Shown here: one piece after another, positions 45,821 to 54,015 of the stretch
Position numbering within the stretch: position 1 is the stretch's first letter
Layout: each line of letters begins with the position of its first letter
NCBI GenBank assembly: GCA_002086835.1
Contig: MVIG01000014.1
Location: 1 to 64,000, forward strand
Source of the DNA: Mycolicibacterium porcinum
Lineage (GTDB): Bacteria; Actinomycetota; Actinomycetes; Mycobacteriales; Mycobacteriaceae
Length of the DNA: 64,000 bases
Reading direction: 5' to 3'
Translations under genes and position numbers: made by a program
Notes under the pieces: generated by a model
The model's database searches: none
Told to the model about the DNA's origin: nothing
Seen by the model: only the letters and a program-made list of their open reading frames with translations

Positions 45821-46927
45821 CTAACCCAGCTCCGGGACACGGCGCTGCTCCTTGAGCGCCTCGAGCACATTGTCGGCCCGCACCCCGCCGAGCAGCTTCC
45901 CGTCCTCGTCGACCGCCACCCCGAGCCCGCTCGGTGAGGACAGCGCAGAGTCCAGCGCCTGCCGCAGATTGCCGTCGGGCGGAAAGAACGATCCACCGCC
46001 GATGGTGCTGTCGTAGAGCGCGTTGCCCTTGCGATGGACCTCGACACCCGCGGCGTTGATCCACGCGAACGGCAAGCCGGACTTGATCACCAGCCGCCAC
46101 TCCCCCGGGCTCAGGTCCAGCGCGTCGATGTCGTCCTCGTCGACGTGTTTGATCTCGTGCAGCTCCAGCCCGCTGGCGTGGAAGAACTGCAGCCCGCGGT
46201 AACCGCGGTCGGCACCGACGAATCCCGATACGAGTTCGTTGGCCGGGTTCGACAGGACGAAGGCGGGATCGGCATATTGCAGCAGGGTCCCGCCGCGGCC
46301 GAACACCGCGACCTTGTCGCCGAGCTTGACCGCCTCGTCGATGTCGTGGGTGACGAAGACGATGGTCTTGCGCAATTCGCTTTGCAATCGCAGGATTTCG
46401 GTCTGCAGATCCTCCCGGACCACCGGATCGACCGCGCTGAACGGCTCGTCCATCAACAGGATCGGCGGATCCGCCGCCAACGCGCGGGCCACCCCGACCC
46501 GCTGCTGCTGCCCGCCGGACAGCTGCGCCGGATAGCGGTCGGCCAGTTTCGGATCGAGCCCCACCCGCTCCATGACACCGATCGCGGCCTTGCGGGCGCT
46601 GCGCCGGGATTCGCCCCGCAACACGGGCACCGTGGCCACGTTGTCGACCACCCGCAGATGCGGCATCAACCCGGCGCTCTGGATGACGTAGCCGATGCCG
46701 AGCCGCAGCTTCACCGGGTCGACCGTGCTGATGTCCTCCCCGTTGACCACGAGGGTGCCCGAGGTGGGATCGATCATCCGGTTGATCATCCGCATCGAGG
46801 TGGTCTTGCCGCAGCCCGACGGGCCGACGAACACCGTCAGCGTGCCTTGCGGCACTTCCAGATTGAGGTTGTCGACGGCGACCGTGCCGTCCGGATACTG
46901 CTTGGTGACGTTCTCGAAGGTGATCAT
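45821..46927 (-). CDS. proV: Osmoprotectant ABC transporter ATPase
   Basis: This 368-residue ATPase has Walker A GPSGCGKTTS, the Q-loop YVIQSAGLMPHL, signature LSGGQQQRVGVARAL, Walker B ILLMDEPFSAVDP and the H-loop VTHD. The C-terminal part (from about 240) is a CBS-like regulatory region (GGSFFPPDGNLRQALDSAL, GLGVAVDEDGKLLGGV), which senses ionic strength in OpuA-type systems. ATG at 46927 has GAGGG upstream; the open frame extends further without support. It is located 31 bp after proX. Confidence 0.93.
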   Translation of the reverse strand: MITFENVTKQYPDGTVAVDNLNLEVPQGTLTVFVGPSGCGKTTSMRMINRMIDPTSGTLVVNGEDISTVDPVKLRLGIGYVIQSAGLMPHLRVVDNVATVPVLRGESRRSARKAAIGVMERVGLDPKLADRYPAQLSGGQQQRVGVARALAADPPILLMDEPFSAVDPVVREDLQTEILRLQSELRKTIVFVTHDIDEAVKLGDKVAVFGRGGTLLQYADPAFVLSNPANELVSGFVGADRGYRGLQFFHASGLELHEIKHVDEDDIDALDLSPGEWRLVIKSGLPFAWINAAGVEVHRKGNALYDSTIGGGSFFPPDGNLRQALDSALSSPSGLGVAVDEDGKLLGGVRADNVLEALKEQRRVPELG

Positions 46928-46958
46928 CGGGACCCTCTGCTCTTCGCGCGAGCGCTCA

Positions 46959-47900
46959 TCACTTGACCACCGGTTGGTCGAATCCGTTGTCCCTGATCCA
47001 CTTTTCGGCCGCTTCGTCGGGGTCGACGCCGGCATTGCCCTCCACCGCGGTGTTCAACTCGATGAGCGCCTGGGTGGTGAGCTTGGCCGACACCGCGTCG
47101 AGCACGGTCTTGAGGTCATCGGACATCTTCTGCGAAGCCACCAGCGGAACGACATTGGCCGCCAGGAAGACGTTCTTGGGATCCTCGAGCGGCACCAGGT
47201 GGTGCTGCTCGATGGCCGGTGAGGTGCTGAAGATGTTCGCGGCCGTGACGGCGCCGCTGTTCAATGCCTGCACGGTGGCCGGCCCGCCACCGTCGCTGAT
47301 CGCGACGAAGTTGACCGGCGCGATGTCCAGGCCGTAACGGGACTTCAGGCCCACCAGCCCCGTCTGACGGGTCTGAAATTCCGATGGTGCACCGACTTTG
47401 ACCTCAGCCGAATGCGCGGCCAGATCGGCGACGGTCTTCAGGTTCCACCGCTTGGCGGTCTCGGCGGTGACCGCGAGGGTGTCCTTGTCCTCCGCCGGTG
47501 ACGGATAGAGGATCGACAGATCGCCCGGCAAGGCCTTGAACAAGGCGATCAGCACCTCGTCAGAGGTGGTGGCCGTCGCCTCCGCATCGAAGTACTGCAG
47601 CAGATTTCCCGTGTACTCAGGAATCAGGTCGATCGAGTGATCCTGCACCGCAGGCACATACGTCTCACGGCTGCCGATACCGAACTGCCTGCGGATCTGA
47701 AAGCCATTGGCCTCCAGCGCCTGGGCATAGATCTCGGCGATGATCTTGGATTCCGGGAAGTCGGCTGACCCGACCGTGATGGATTTCAGGTCACCCGAGA
47801 TGGGTCCACCGCCCAGTGGATTGGAACTTCCGCAGGCCACCGCCAACGGCACGATCAGGGCGAGCAGGGTCATCGCGATTGCCAGGGTTTTGCGCTGCAC
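46959..47900 (-). CDS. proX: Osmoprotectant-binding lipoprotein
   Basis: This 313-residue ligand-binding lipoprotein of the OpuAC/ProX class has a lipidation site in LIVPLAVACGSS. It contains ITVGSADFPESKIIAEIYAQAL, the family's first strand, and PEYTGNLLQYF, which contacts the ligand. It delivers betaine-type solutes to ProWZ. GTG at 47900 follows AAAGGA by 7 bases. It is the first gene of the operon, and the divergent region 47901-48028 should carry its promoter. Confidence 0.92.
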   Translation of the reverse strand: MQRKTLAIAMTLLALIVPLAVACGSSNPLGGGPISGDLKSITVGSADFPESKIIAEIYAQALEANGFQIRRQFGIGSRETYVPAVQDHSIDLIPEYTGNLLQYFDAEATATTSDEVLIALFKALPGDLSILYPSPAEDKDTLAVTAETAKRWNLKTVADLAAHSAEVKVGAPSEFQTRQTGLVGLKSRYGLDIAPVNFVAISDGGGPATVQALNSGAVTAANIFSTSPAIEQHHLVPLEDPKNVFLAANVVPLVASQKMSDDLKTVLDAVSAKLTTQALIELNTAVEGNAGVDPDEAAEKWIRDNGFDQPVVK

Positions 47901-48028
47901 AGGCGCATCCTTTCGGCGACGGCGGCTGGACGATCAACCTCTGACGACCCTAACGGCACACCCGACATGCCGCCGCGCTTTACCCCAGGGTGGTTTGCAT
48001 TGAGGCCTTCACGGGCAAAGATGTCAGT

Positions 48029-48466
48029 ATGACCAGCGATCCGTCTGTATCGCCCGATTTGCCTGAGCCGACGCCGAATGTGCCGGTGACGCCGTCGCCC
48101 GACCCAGGCAAAGTCCCCGATGCCGGCAAGGCGCCCGCCAAGGCGGACAAGTCCGGCGCGAAGCCGGACAAGGCCGGCGCCAAGCCGGGCAAGGCCACCG
48201 AACCCAAGCTCACCCGTGCCGGGGCGCTGTGGTCAGCACTGATCCTGGGCTTCCTGGTGCTCATCGTGCTGCTGATCTTCATCGCACAGAACACCGACCC
48301 GGTCCCGCTGACCTTCCTGGCCTGGCACTGGTCATTGCCCACGGGCGTGGCCATCCTGGGCGCCGCGGTGGCAGGCGGATTGCTGACCGTCGCCGCCGGA
48401 TCGGCGCGGATCTTCCAGTTGCGCCGCGCGGCCAAGAAGAACTTCAAGGCCGCGCAGCGCAGCTGA
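48029..48466 (+). CDS. LapA-domain (DUF1049) membrane protein, Rv3760-like
   Basis: This 145-residue protein has a disordered Pro/Lys/Ala/Asp-rich front with repeats (KADKSGAKPDKAGAKPGKAT) and then two transmembrane helices (LWSALILGFLVLIVLLIFIAQN and VAILGAAVAGGLLTVAAGSA), the DUF1049/LapA arrangement. A basic tail follows. In Gram-negatives LapA affects envelope assembly; in mycobacteria the role is unknown. ATG at 48029. Divergent from proX, and converging on the phosphotransferase gene 4 bp downstream. Confidence 0.82.
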   Translation: MTSDPSVSPDLPEPTPNVPVTPSPDPGKVPDAGKAPAKADKSGAKPDKAGAKPGKATEPKLTRAGALWSALILGFLVLIVLLIFIAQNTDPVPLTFLAWHWSLPTGVAILGAAVAGGLLTVAAGSARIFQLRRAAKKNFKAAQRS

Positions 48467-48469
48467 CGC

Positions 48470-49498
48470 TCAGCCCAGGGCGCGCAATCCCGAGGCGATC
48501 GCCGGGGCCACCGCCGCGCCGACGCTGGTGCTGCCCGGTGCCTCGGAACCCTGACGGGCGCGGAAATCGATACCCGCGGCGATGATGGCGGCCTTGAAGT
48601 AGGCCAGTGCCATGTAGAAGTCCCAGTGCGCGAGCTCCTGGCCGGACTGCACCGAGTAGCGGTTGGCCAGATCGTCGGCCGACGGCATCTGCGGTGAGCT
48701 CCAGGCCGCTTCCATGCTCAGGATCAGGTTGAACATCGGGTCGCGGTACACGCACATCAGCGCCGCGTCGCTCAACGGGTCGCCCAGCGTCGAGAGCTCC
48801 CAGTCCAGCACGGCGAGCACCTTCGTCGGGTCCTGCGCGTCGAGGATGGTGTTGTCGATGCGGTAGTCGCCGTGCACGATCGAGTTGCGGCTCTGCGCCG
48901 GAACCGAATCGGCGAGTGCCTGGTGCAGGCGCTTGACGTCGTCGTCGCGGGGATCGTCGGGCAGCCGGACCAGATCCCACTGCGAACCCCAGCGGCGCAC
49001 CTGACGTTCCAGATAGCCGGCGGGCTTGCCGAAGTCGCCGAGACCGACCGCGTCGGGGTCCACCGCGTGCAGATCGGCCAGCACCCGGATCAGGGCGTCG
49101 ACACTGTCGCTGATCACCTGCTCGTCGCCCATCGCGGCAAGTTCGTCGGCGCTGCGGACCACCTGCCCGTCCACGTTCTCGACCATCTGGAACGGCGCAC
49201 CCAGCACGGAGTCGTCGTTGCTCATCGTCACCGCCCGGGCGACGGGCACCGCGGTACCGGCCAGCGCCGCCACCACCTTGTACTCACGCGCCATGTCGTG
49301 CGCCGACGGGGTCAGACCGTGCAGCGGCGGGCGCCGCAGCACCCACGCCGACGCGTCGTCGCACACCCGGAAGGTCAGGTTGGAGCGGCCGCCGGCGATC
49401 AGTTCGGCACGGAGCTCACCGCTGCGGGGCACGCCCTCGGAACGCAGATGCCGGTCCAGCGCGGCGAGGTCGAGGCCTTCCAGATTGGTCACCGTCAT
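48470..49498 (-). CDS. Aminoglycoside-phosphotransferase-family protein (Rv3761c/FadE36-like)
   Basis: This 342-residue kinase-fold protein has the catalytic loop SIVHGDYRIDNTILD and the metal-binding AVLDWELSTLGDPLSDAA. It shows the ATP-site front AGGRSNLTFRVCD. The M. tuberculosis ortholog Rv3761c is named FadE36, but the sequence looks like a phosphotransferase (ACAD10-type kinase half), not an acyl-CoA dehydrogenase. Such kinases may phosphorylate hydroxyacyl-CoA intermediates. A histidine phosphatase gene lies 3 bp upstream on the same strand, suggesting an operon. Confidence 0.85.
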   Translation of the reverse strand: MTVTNLEGLDLAALDRHLRSEGVPRSGELRAELIAGGRSNLTFRVCDDASAWVLRRPPLHGLTPSAHDMAREYKVVAALAGTAVPVARAVTMSNDDSVLGAPFQMVENVDGQVVRSADELAAMGDEQVISDSVDALIRVLADLHAVDPDAVGLGDFGKPAGYLERQVRRWGSQWDLVRLPDDPRDDDVKRLHQALADSVPAQSRNSIVHGDYRIDNTILDAQDPTKVLAVLDWELSTLGDPLSDAALMCVYRDPMFNLILSMEAAWSSPQMPSADDLANRYSVQSGQELAHWDFYMALAYFKAAIIAAGIDFRARQGSEAPGSTSVGAAVAPAIASGLRALG

Positions 49499-49501
49499 TG
49501 T

Positions 49502-50110
49502 TTACCACCGGACATTTCTCGGCAGCAGGTCCCATACATGTTCTGTGCCGTTGACCGAGGCGACGGCCAGCTTGCCGGAGCGCGACGACAACACCCGGGT
49601 GACCGACGCGTAGTCGACGTGAAAGGACAGCAGCCGTTCAGTGCCCAGGATCTTGTGCAGCAGCACGTTGATCACGCCGCCGTGGCTGAACACCGCGACC
49701 GTGCCGTCATGGTCGCCGGCCGCAACCAGGTCTTCGACCGCGGCGTTGATCCGCGCCATGAACGCGTTCTCGTCGACGCTGCTGGGCAGGTGACCGCTCA
49801 CCAGCCGGGCCAGCTCCTCGGGGTTCTCCTTCGCGATCTCCTCGATCGGCACGTAGTGCGACATGTCGCGGTCGTACTCGGCGAGCCGCTCGTCGACCTC
49901 GACCTGCAGCCCCAGCTCCTTCGCGAGCGGTCCGGCGGTCTGGATCGCCCGCCGCTGCGGGCTGCTGACCAGCCGGCTGACGGGGAACCGCGCCAGGGCG
50001 GCGGGCAGCCGCTGCGCCTGGGCGAGGCCGTCGGCGGACAGGTCGGGATCGGACCCTTGACCGGGCTCGCTGCGCAGCGGTAAAGCATGTCGGACCAGAA
50101 GCAGTTGCAC
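49502..50110 (-). CDS. Histidine phosphatase (phosphoglycerate-mutase-like) family protein
   Basis: This 202-residue phosphatase has the phosphohistidine motif LLLVRHALP, the second catalytic region SSPQRRAIQTA and the closing histidine in VAVFSHGGVINVLL. GTG at 50110 gives this start; the frame is open further upstream. It dephosphorylates a small phosphorylated metabolite. It is 3 bp before the phosphotransferase gene, so kinase and phosphatase might act on the same compounds. Its 5' end is divergent from the SDR at 50159. Confidence 0.85.
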   Translation of the reverse strand: MQLLLVRHALPLRSEPGQGSDPDLSADGLAQAQRLPAALARFPVSRLVSSPQRRAIQTAGPLAKELGLQVEVDERLAEYDRDMSHYVPIEEIAKENPEELARLVSGHLPSSVDENAFMARINAAVEDLVAAGDHDGTVAVFSHGGVINVLLHKILGTERLLSFHVDYASVTRVLSSRSGKLAVASVNGTEHVWDLLPRNVRW

Positions 50111-50158
50111 CGTGCCACCATAGGGCCGCGGTGTAAGCCGGCCGGAGAGGGTCATCAC

Positions 50159-50914
50159 ATGGGATATGCCGACGAGTTGTTCGACCTCACCGACCGGGTG
50201 GTCCTGGTCACCGGCGGCAGCCGGGGACTGGGCCGCGAGATCGCGATGGGCGCCGCACGCTGCGGCGCCGACGTCGTCATCGCCAGCCGCAACCTGGACT
50301 CCTGCGTGGCCGCCGCCGAGGAGATCACGGCGGCCACCGGTCGCGCCGCCCTGCCGTATCAGGTGCACGTGGGCCGGTGGGATCAGCTCGGACCTCTGGT
50401 CGACGCGGTGTACGAGCGGTTCGGCAAGGTCGACGTGCTGGTCAACAACGCCGGCATGTCGCCGCTGTACGAATCGCTCGGCTCGGTCACCGAGCAACTC
50501 TTCGACTCGGTGTTCAACCTGAATATCAAAGGGCCGTTCCGGCTTTCGGCCCTGCTCGGCGAGCGCATGGCCGCGGCAGGCGGCGGCGCGATCGTCAACG
50601 TCAGCTCTTCCGGATCGCTACGCCCCGACCAGTACATGCTCCCCTACGCCGCCGCCAAGGCCGGCCTGAACGCCATGACCGAAGGGCTGGCCAAGGCGTT
50701 CGGCCCGACCGTGCGGGTCAACACCCTGATGGCCGGGCCCTTCCTCACCGATGTCAGCAAGGCCTGGGACATGGCCGGCGACCCGTTCGGCCACCTCGCC
50801 CTGCGCCGGGCCGGCAACCCGCCCGAGATCGTCGGCGCCGCACTGTTTCTGATGTCCGATGCGTCCAGCTTCAGCACCGGCTCGATCCTGCGGGTAGATG
50901 GCGGCCTGCCCTGA
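50159..50914 (+). CDS. Short-chain dehydrogenase/reductase
   Basis: This 251-residue SDR has the cofactor motif VTGGSRGLG, NNAG (VDVLVNNAGMSP), Ser in VNVSSSGSL, and YAAAK. The basic residues after ASRN favour NADP(H). ATG at 50159 has GGAGAGG upstream; the frame opens earlier across the divergent phosphatase start and is not used. It lies 66 bp before the GntR regulator gene on the same strand. Its substrate is not known, and it could form part of the downstream cassette or belong to the upstream phosphatase region. Confidence 0.85.
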   Translation: MGYADELFDLTDRVVLVTGGSRGLGREIAMGAARCGADVVIASRNLDSCVAAAEEITAATGRAALPYQVHVGRWDQLGPLVDAVYERFGKVDVLVNNAGMSPLYESLGSVTEQLFDSVFNLNIKGPFRLSALLGERMAAAGGGAIVNVSSSGSLRPDQYMLPYAAAKAGLNAMTEGLAKAFGPTVRVNTLMAGPFLTDVSKAWDMAGDPFGHLALRRAGNPPEIVGAALFLMSDASSFSTGSILRVDGGLP

Positions 50915-50947
50915 GGACGGCACGGTAATGTAGCCCGAGTAGCAAAC

Positions 50948-50959
50948 TTGTCATGACAA
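50948..50959. promoter_or_regulatory. Candidate GntR operator upstream of gntR
   Basis: A perfect 12-bp palindrome TTGTCATGACAA lies just before the gntR start. It fits the GT-N4-AC spacing used by HutC/PhnF-type regulators. A similar site is at 55180-55195, before the operon of the same cassette. Confidence 0.65.
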
Positions 50960-50980
50960 CCTGACCGGAAGGTGATGCGG

Positions 50981-51721
50981 ATGGCGGAGGCCCGTTCGCG
51001 CCACGAGCACGTCGCCGCCGAACTGCGCCAGCGCATCACGCGCGGGGAGTACGCCATCGGCCAGCCGCTGCCCACCGAGAGCGCGCTGTGCGCGGAGTTC
51101 GAGGTGTCCCGCGGCCCGGTCCGCCAGGCCCTGGCCACGCTGAAGAACGAGGGCCTGATCCGGGTGTCCCGCGGCAAACCCGCCGTGGTCCGCAGCCATG
51201 ACGCCACGCAGACGCTGGACACGTTCACCCCGTTCACCCAGTGGGCCGAACGCGTCGGCCGTACCGCGGGCAACCGCACGATCGAGGTGGCCCGCCGCCG
51301 CGCCTCCGAAACCGCCATCGAGGCACTGGGTTTGACGGCCGACGACTTCGTGGTCGAGGTGCTGCGCGTGCGCCTGCTCGACGGTGAGCCTGCGATGATC
51401 GAACGCAGCACGTTCATCGAAGCCGTGGGATCCCTGCTGTTCGAATTCGACACCGACTCGGGCTCGATGACCGACTATCTGGCCAGCCGTGGCGTGTACT
51501 TCGACTCGATGGAGCACGTGCTCGACGCGGTGGCCGCCGGGCCGGACGACGCCGCCAATCTCGGGATCGCGCCTGGCAGCCCGCTGCTGCGCGAGCGACG
51601 GGTGTCGCGGGACCAGCACGGCGTGGTGTTCGAGTGCGCCGACGACCGCTACCGGCCCGACGTGGTGACGTTCAGTATCGTCAACGCGCGCACCAAGTTT
51701 TCCTCCGCCGAGCAGACGTGA
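50981..51721 (+). CDS. GntR-family regulator, HutC/PhnF type
   Basis: This 246-residue repressor has an N-terminal winged helix (IGQPLPTESALCAEFEVSRG, then VRQALATLKNEGLIRVSRGK) and a C-terminal UTRA ligand domain (VVEVLRVRLLDGEPAMIERSTF, LGIAPGSPLLRERRV). HutC-type regulators include PhnF, which controls phosphonate genes. ATG at 50981 fits the ribosome site GGAAGG; ATG 50975 and GTG 50972 are also in frame. Similar palindromes are found upstream of itself and of the adjacent operon, so it probably represses both. Its stop codon overlaps a strong terminator stem. Confidence 0.87.
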   Translation: MAEARSRHEHVAAELRQRITRGEYAIGQPLPTESALCAEFEVSRGPVRQALATLKNEGLIRVSRGKPAVVRSHDATQTLDTFTPFTQWAERVGRTAGNRTIEVARRRASETAIEALGLTADDFVVEVLRVRLLDGEPAMIERSTFIEAVGSLLFEFDTDSGSMTDYLASRGVYFDSMEHVLDAVAAGPDDAANLGIAPGSPLLRERRVSRDQHGVVFECADDRYRPDVVTFSIVNARTKFSSAEQT

Positions 51722-51757
51722 AAACCCCCTTTTCCGGGTGAAAAAGGGGGTTTTCAC
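51718..51757. terminator. Bidirectional intrinsic terminator
   Basis: A perfect 16-bp stem (51718-51733 with 51742-51757) with A- and T-rich arm ends closes an 8-base loop. It overlaps the gntR stop and lies 15 bp from the convergent MFS stop, so it ends both transcripts. Confidence 0.9.
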
Positions 51758-51772
51758 GACTGCTCGCGGGAA

Positions 51773-53107
51773 TTAGTCGGCGGCAGGCATCCGGTTCCAG
51801 TGCGGGATGAGCAACAGCATGGACAGCAGTGCCGCACCGGCGAATCCGTAGAACAGCGTCGTCGTGCTCAGGTAGCCGGGCAGCAGCCCGCCGAGGATCG
51901 CACCGACCGAACCGCAGCAGTTGATCAGACCGGCAGCGGTGCCGGCGTGCTTGGAAGTACCGAAGTCCACCGCGGCGACACAGGAGATCATCGCGTCGGC
52001 GCCATAGACACTCAGGCCGATCAGGCCGAGCACGGCCACCATGATCCACGGATTGCCAGTCGCGGTGAGCGGACCGAACAGCGCCAGTACCGCCACCAGG
52101 ATTCCCAGACTGATCACGCACGCGGGCACCCGGCGCGCACTGAACACCCGATCGGAGATCCGGCCGAGCAGGATCGGGGCGACGACACCTGCGATACCGA
52201 ATGCCACCGGGATGGCCACGGCCTGGAACTTGTCGCCGTCGACCAGCCGCTCGGCGACGATCACCGGACCCCACAGCAGGATCGCGTAGCGGGCCGGCTT
52301 GAGCAGGAAGTACGACGCGCCAAGGGTTCTCACCATGCGGTCGCTGAGCACCACCTTCAGCGATTCCCGCCACGACGGGGTGGGTTCGGCGACGGCCTCG
52401 GCCTCGGGCGAGTCGTCGAGTTGCACTCCTTCTTTCCCGTCCTGCTCTGCCCGATATTCCTCGATCGGCGGCAACCCGACGTCCTGCGGCCGGTTGCGCT
52501 GGAACAGCAGCACGAGCACGAACACCGCGGCCACGACGGCCGCACCGCTGAAGAACGCGGCCCGCCACGAACCGAACACGTCGTAGGCGGCCCAGCCGAG
52601 AATCGGTGCGGCCACCAGTCCGCCGAATGCGTAGTTGGTGCTCCACAATCCGAGGACACGGCCACGCTCTCCGATGGAGAAGAACTGGGCCATGTTGCTC
52701 AGCGTGGGAGACCAGCCGGTGGACTGGGCCAGGCCCTGCACGATCATCAGCGGCAGCAGGAACACCAGCGCCGGCAGCAGCCCCATGAAGACGGTGGCGA
52801 TCGCCGATATCGCCAGACCGCCGAGGATCACCACCCGGGGGCCGAAGCGGTCGGACACCTGGCCCCAGATGAACTGGCCCACCGCATAGGCCGCGAGGTA
52901 GGCGGCGTCGAGGTTGGCCATCACGCTCTTGGTCAGGTGAGTGCTCAAAATCGGGTCTTCGAGGATGCCGAGCTTGGCCACGGAGAAGGCCTGGCGCGTG
53001 AAATAGAAACCGGCGTAGGCGATCCAGGTGACGGCGAAGATCTGGATGCGCCAGTGCCGGTAGCGCGGAATGGTCGATGGAGTGACGGGAATCGCGGTTT
53101 GAGTCAT
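51773..53107 (-). CDS. MFS transporter of the organophosphate:phosphate antiporter type
   Basis: This 444-residue, 12-helix permease resembles the GlpT/UhpT group: WIAYAGFYFTRQAFSVAKLGIL (an Arg/Gln site in helix 1), DAAYLAAYAVGQFIWGQVSDRFGPR and MSRG-like FSIGERGRVLGLWSTNYAFGG. A hydrophilic loop with acidic residues (DGKEGVQLDDSPEAEAVAEP) splits the halves. It should import an organophosphate or organophosphonate. It is the last gene of the operon, after the PhnX-like hydrolase, separated by 183 bp holding a stem-loop. Confidence 0.85.
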   Translation of the reverse strand: MTQTAIPVTPSTIPRYRHWRIQIFAVTWIAYAGFYFTRQAFSVAKLGILEDPILSTHLTKSVMANLDAAYLAAYAVGQFIWGQVSDRFGPRVVILGGLAISAIATVFMGLLPALVFLLPLMIVQGLAQSTGWSPTLSNMAQFFSIGERGRVLGLWSTNYAFGGLVAAPILGWAAYDVFGSWRAAFFSGAAVVAAVFVLVLLFQRNRPQDVGLPPIEEYRAEQDGKEGVQLDDSPEAEAVAEPTPSWRESLKVVLSDRMVRTLGASYFLLKPARYAILLWGPVIVAERLVDGDKFQAVAIPVAFGIAGVVAPILLGRISDRVFSARRVPACVISLGILVAVLALFGPLTATGNPWIMVAVLGLIGLSVYGADAMISCVAAVDFGTSKHAGTAAGLINCCGSVGAILGGLLPGYLSTTTLFYGFAGAALLSMLLLIPHWNRMPAAD

Positions 53108-53231
53108 GAGTTTGCACCTCTGGTGGGCGTGCTGCAGGCGGTGTGCTGACGGGCCGGGAGGCAGATAGCCGAGCGAGTGTGGCCGAACGTCAAAGGCAGG
53201 TTTCTCTTGCGAGAACGGGTGCAGAAGAGGT

Positions 53232-53269
53232 GCGGCGGTCGGGAGGCGCGGCCTACGACCGACCGCCGC
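53232..53269 (-). terminator. Intercistronic stem-loop in phosphonate-like operon
   Basis: An 11-bp perfect stem (53232-53242 with 53259-53269) with a 16-base loop lies in the 183-bp gap between the hydrolase and MFS genes. No U-tract. It may partly terminate or stabilise the upstream message. The rest of the gap shows no gene. Confidence 0.5.
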
Positions 53270-53290
53270 GGGGCTGAAGTGGTCGGCGGG

Positions 53291-53989
53291 CTATCGGAGG
53301 GCTGCCACCAGATCGGGGAGGTCGGCGACGCTGTCGAGGATGTGTGTGGCACCCGCGTCGGACAGCTGGGCCCGGTTGTGGGCACCGGTCAGCACGCCGA
53401 TCGAGGCCCGGGCCCCGGCACGCAGCCCGCTGATGACATCCGATGAGGTGTCACCGAGCACGATCATCGAACGCACCGAGTCGGTTTGGGTCTGCATCAG
53501 TGCGGTCAGCGGCATGTCCGGGTAGGGCCGGCCGCGGACTCCTGCCGAGGGGCACAGCACCACGTCGGCGAGGTTCTGCCAACCGAGCGCCTCGATGATG
53601 GCGGTCTGGGTCTCCTTGGCGAAGCCGGTGGTCAGCGCGGTCTTGATGCCGCTGGAGCGCAAAGTTGTAATGACATCTTCAGCGCCCGGAATCGGGCTGC
53701 AGTTGCCCTCGGCGACCAGCTGGGCATAGCAGCGCTCGAACTCCTTGTTCGCCGACTGCGCCTGTTCCTCGTTGCCCTTGGCCAGGTGGCGGAACACCAC
53801 GATCTTGGACTGCCCCATGGTGTCGGAGACGTAGCGCAGCATCTCCTCGCGGTCGGCGTCGGTCTTCGACAGACCGGCATGACGGTCGGCGGCCAGGAAG
53901 GACTGCTGAACCAGCCCGCTGTCCTCCACGGTGGTGCCTGCCATGTCGAACACGACGAGGCTGATCGGATCGGTTGCCTTGGTTCCCAT
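53291..53989 (-). CDS. Phosphonatase-like HAD hydrolase (PhnX-like)
   Basis: This 232-residue HAD hydrolase is close to phosphonoacetaldehyde hydrolase. The nucleophile is Asp15 in VVFDMAGTTVED (PhnX has DWAGTT). Lys62 in SDTMGQSKIVVFRHL aligns by eye with the MGLLKI lysine that forms a Schiff base in PhnX. Thr/Ser in ALTTGF and the Asp pair in GDTSSDVISGL complete the active site. Expected reaction: phosphonoacetaldehyde (or analog) to acetaldehyde and phosphate. It lies 26 bp after the FAD oxidase gene, in one operon with the organophosphate-type MFS gene. Confidence 0.84.
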   Translation of the reverse strand: MGTKATDPISLVVFDMAGTTVEDSGLVQQSFLAADRHAGLSKTDADREEMLRYVSDTMGQSKIVVFRHLAKGNEEQAQSANKEFERCYAQLVAEGNCSPIPGAEDVITTLRSSGIKTALTTGFAKETQTAIIEALGWQNLADVVLCPSAGVRGRPYPDMPLTALMQTQTDSVRSMIVLGDTSSDVISGLRAGARASIGVLTGAHNRAQLSDAGATHILDSVADLPDLVAALR

Positions 53990-54015
53990 TGGTTTATCCC
54001 TTCGAGTTGGTTCGT

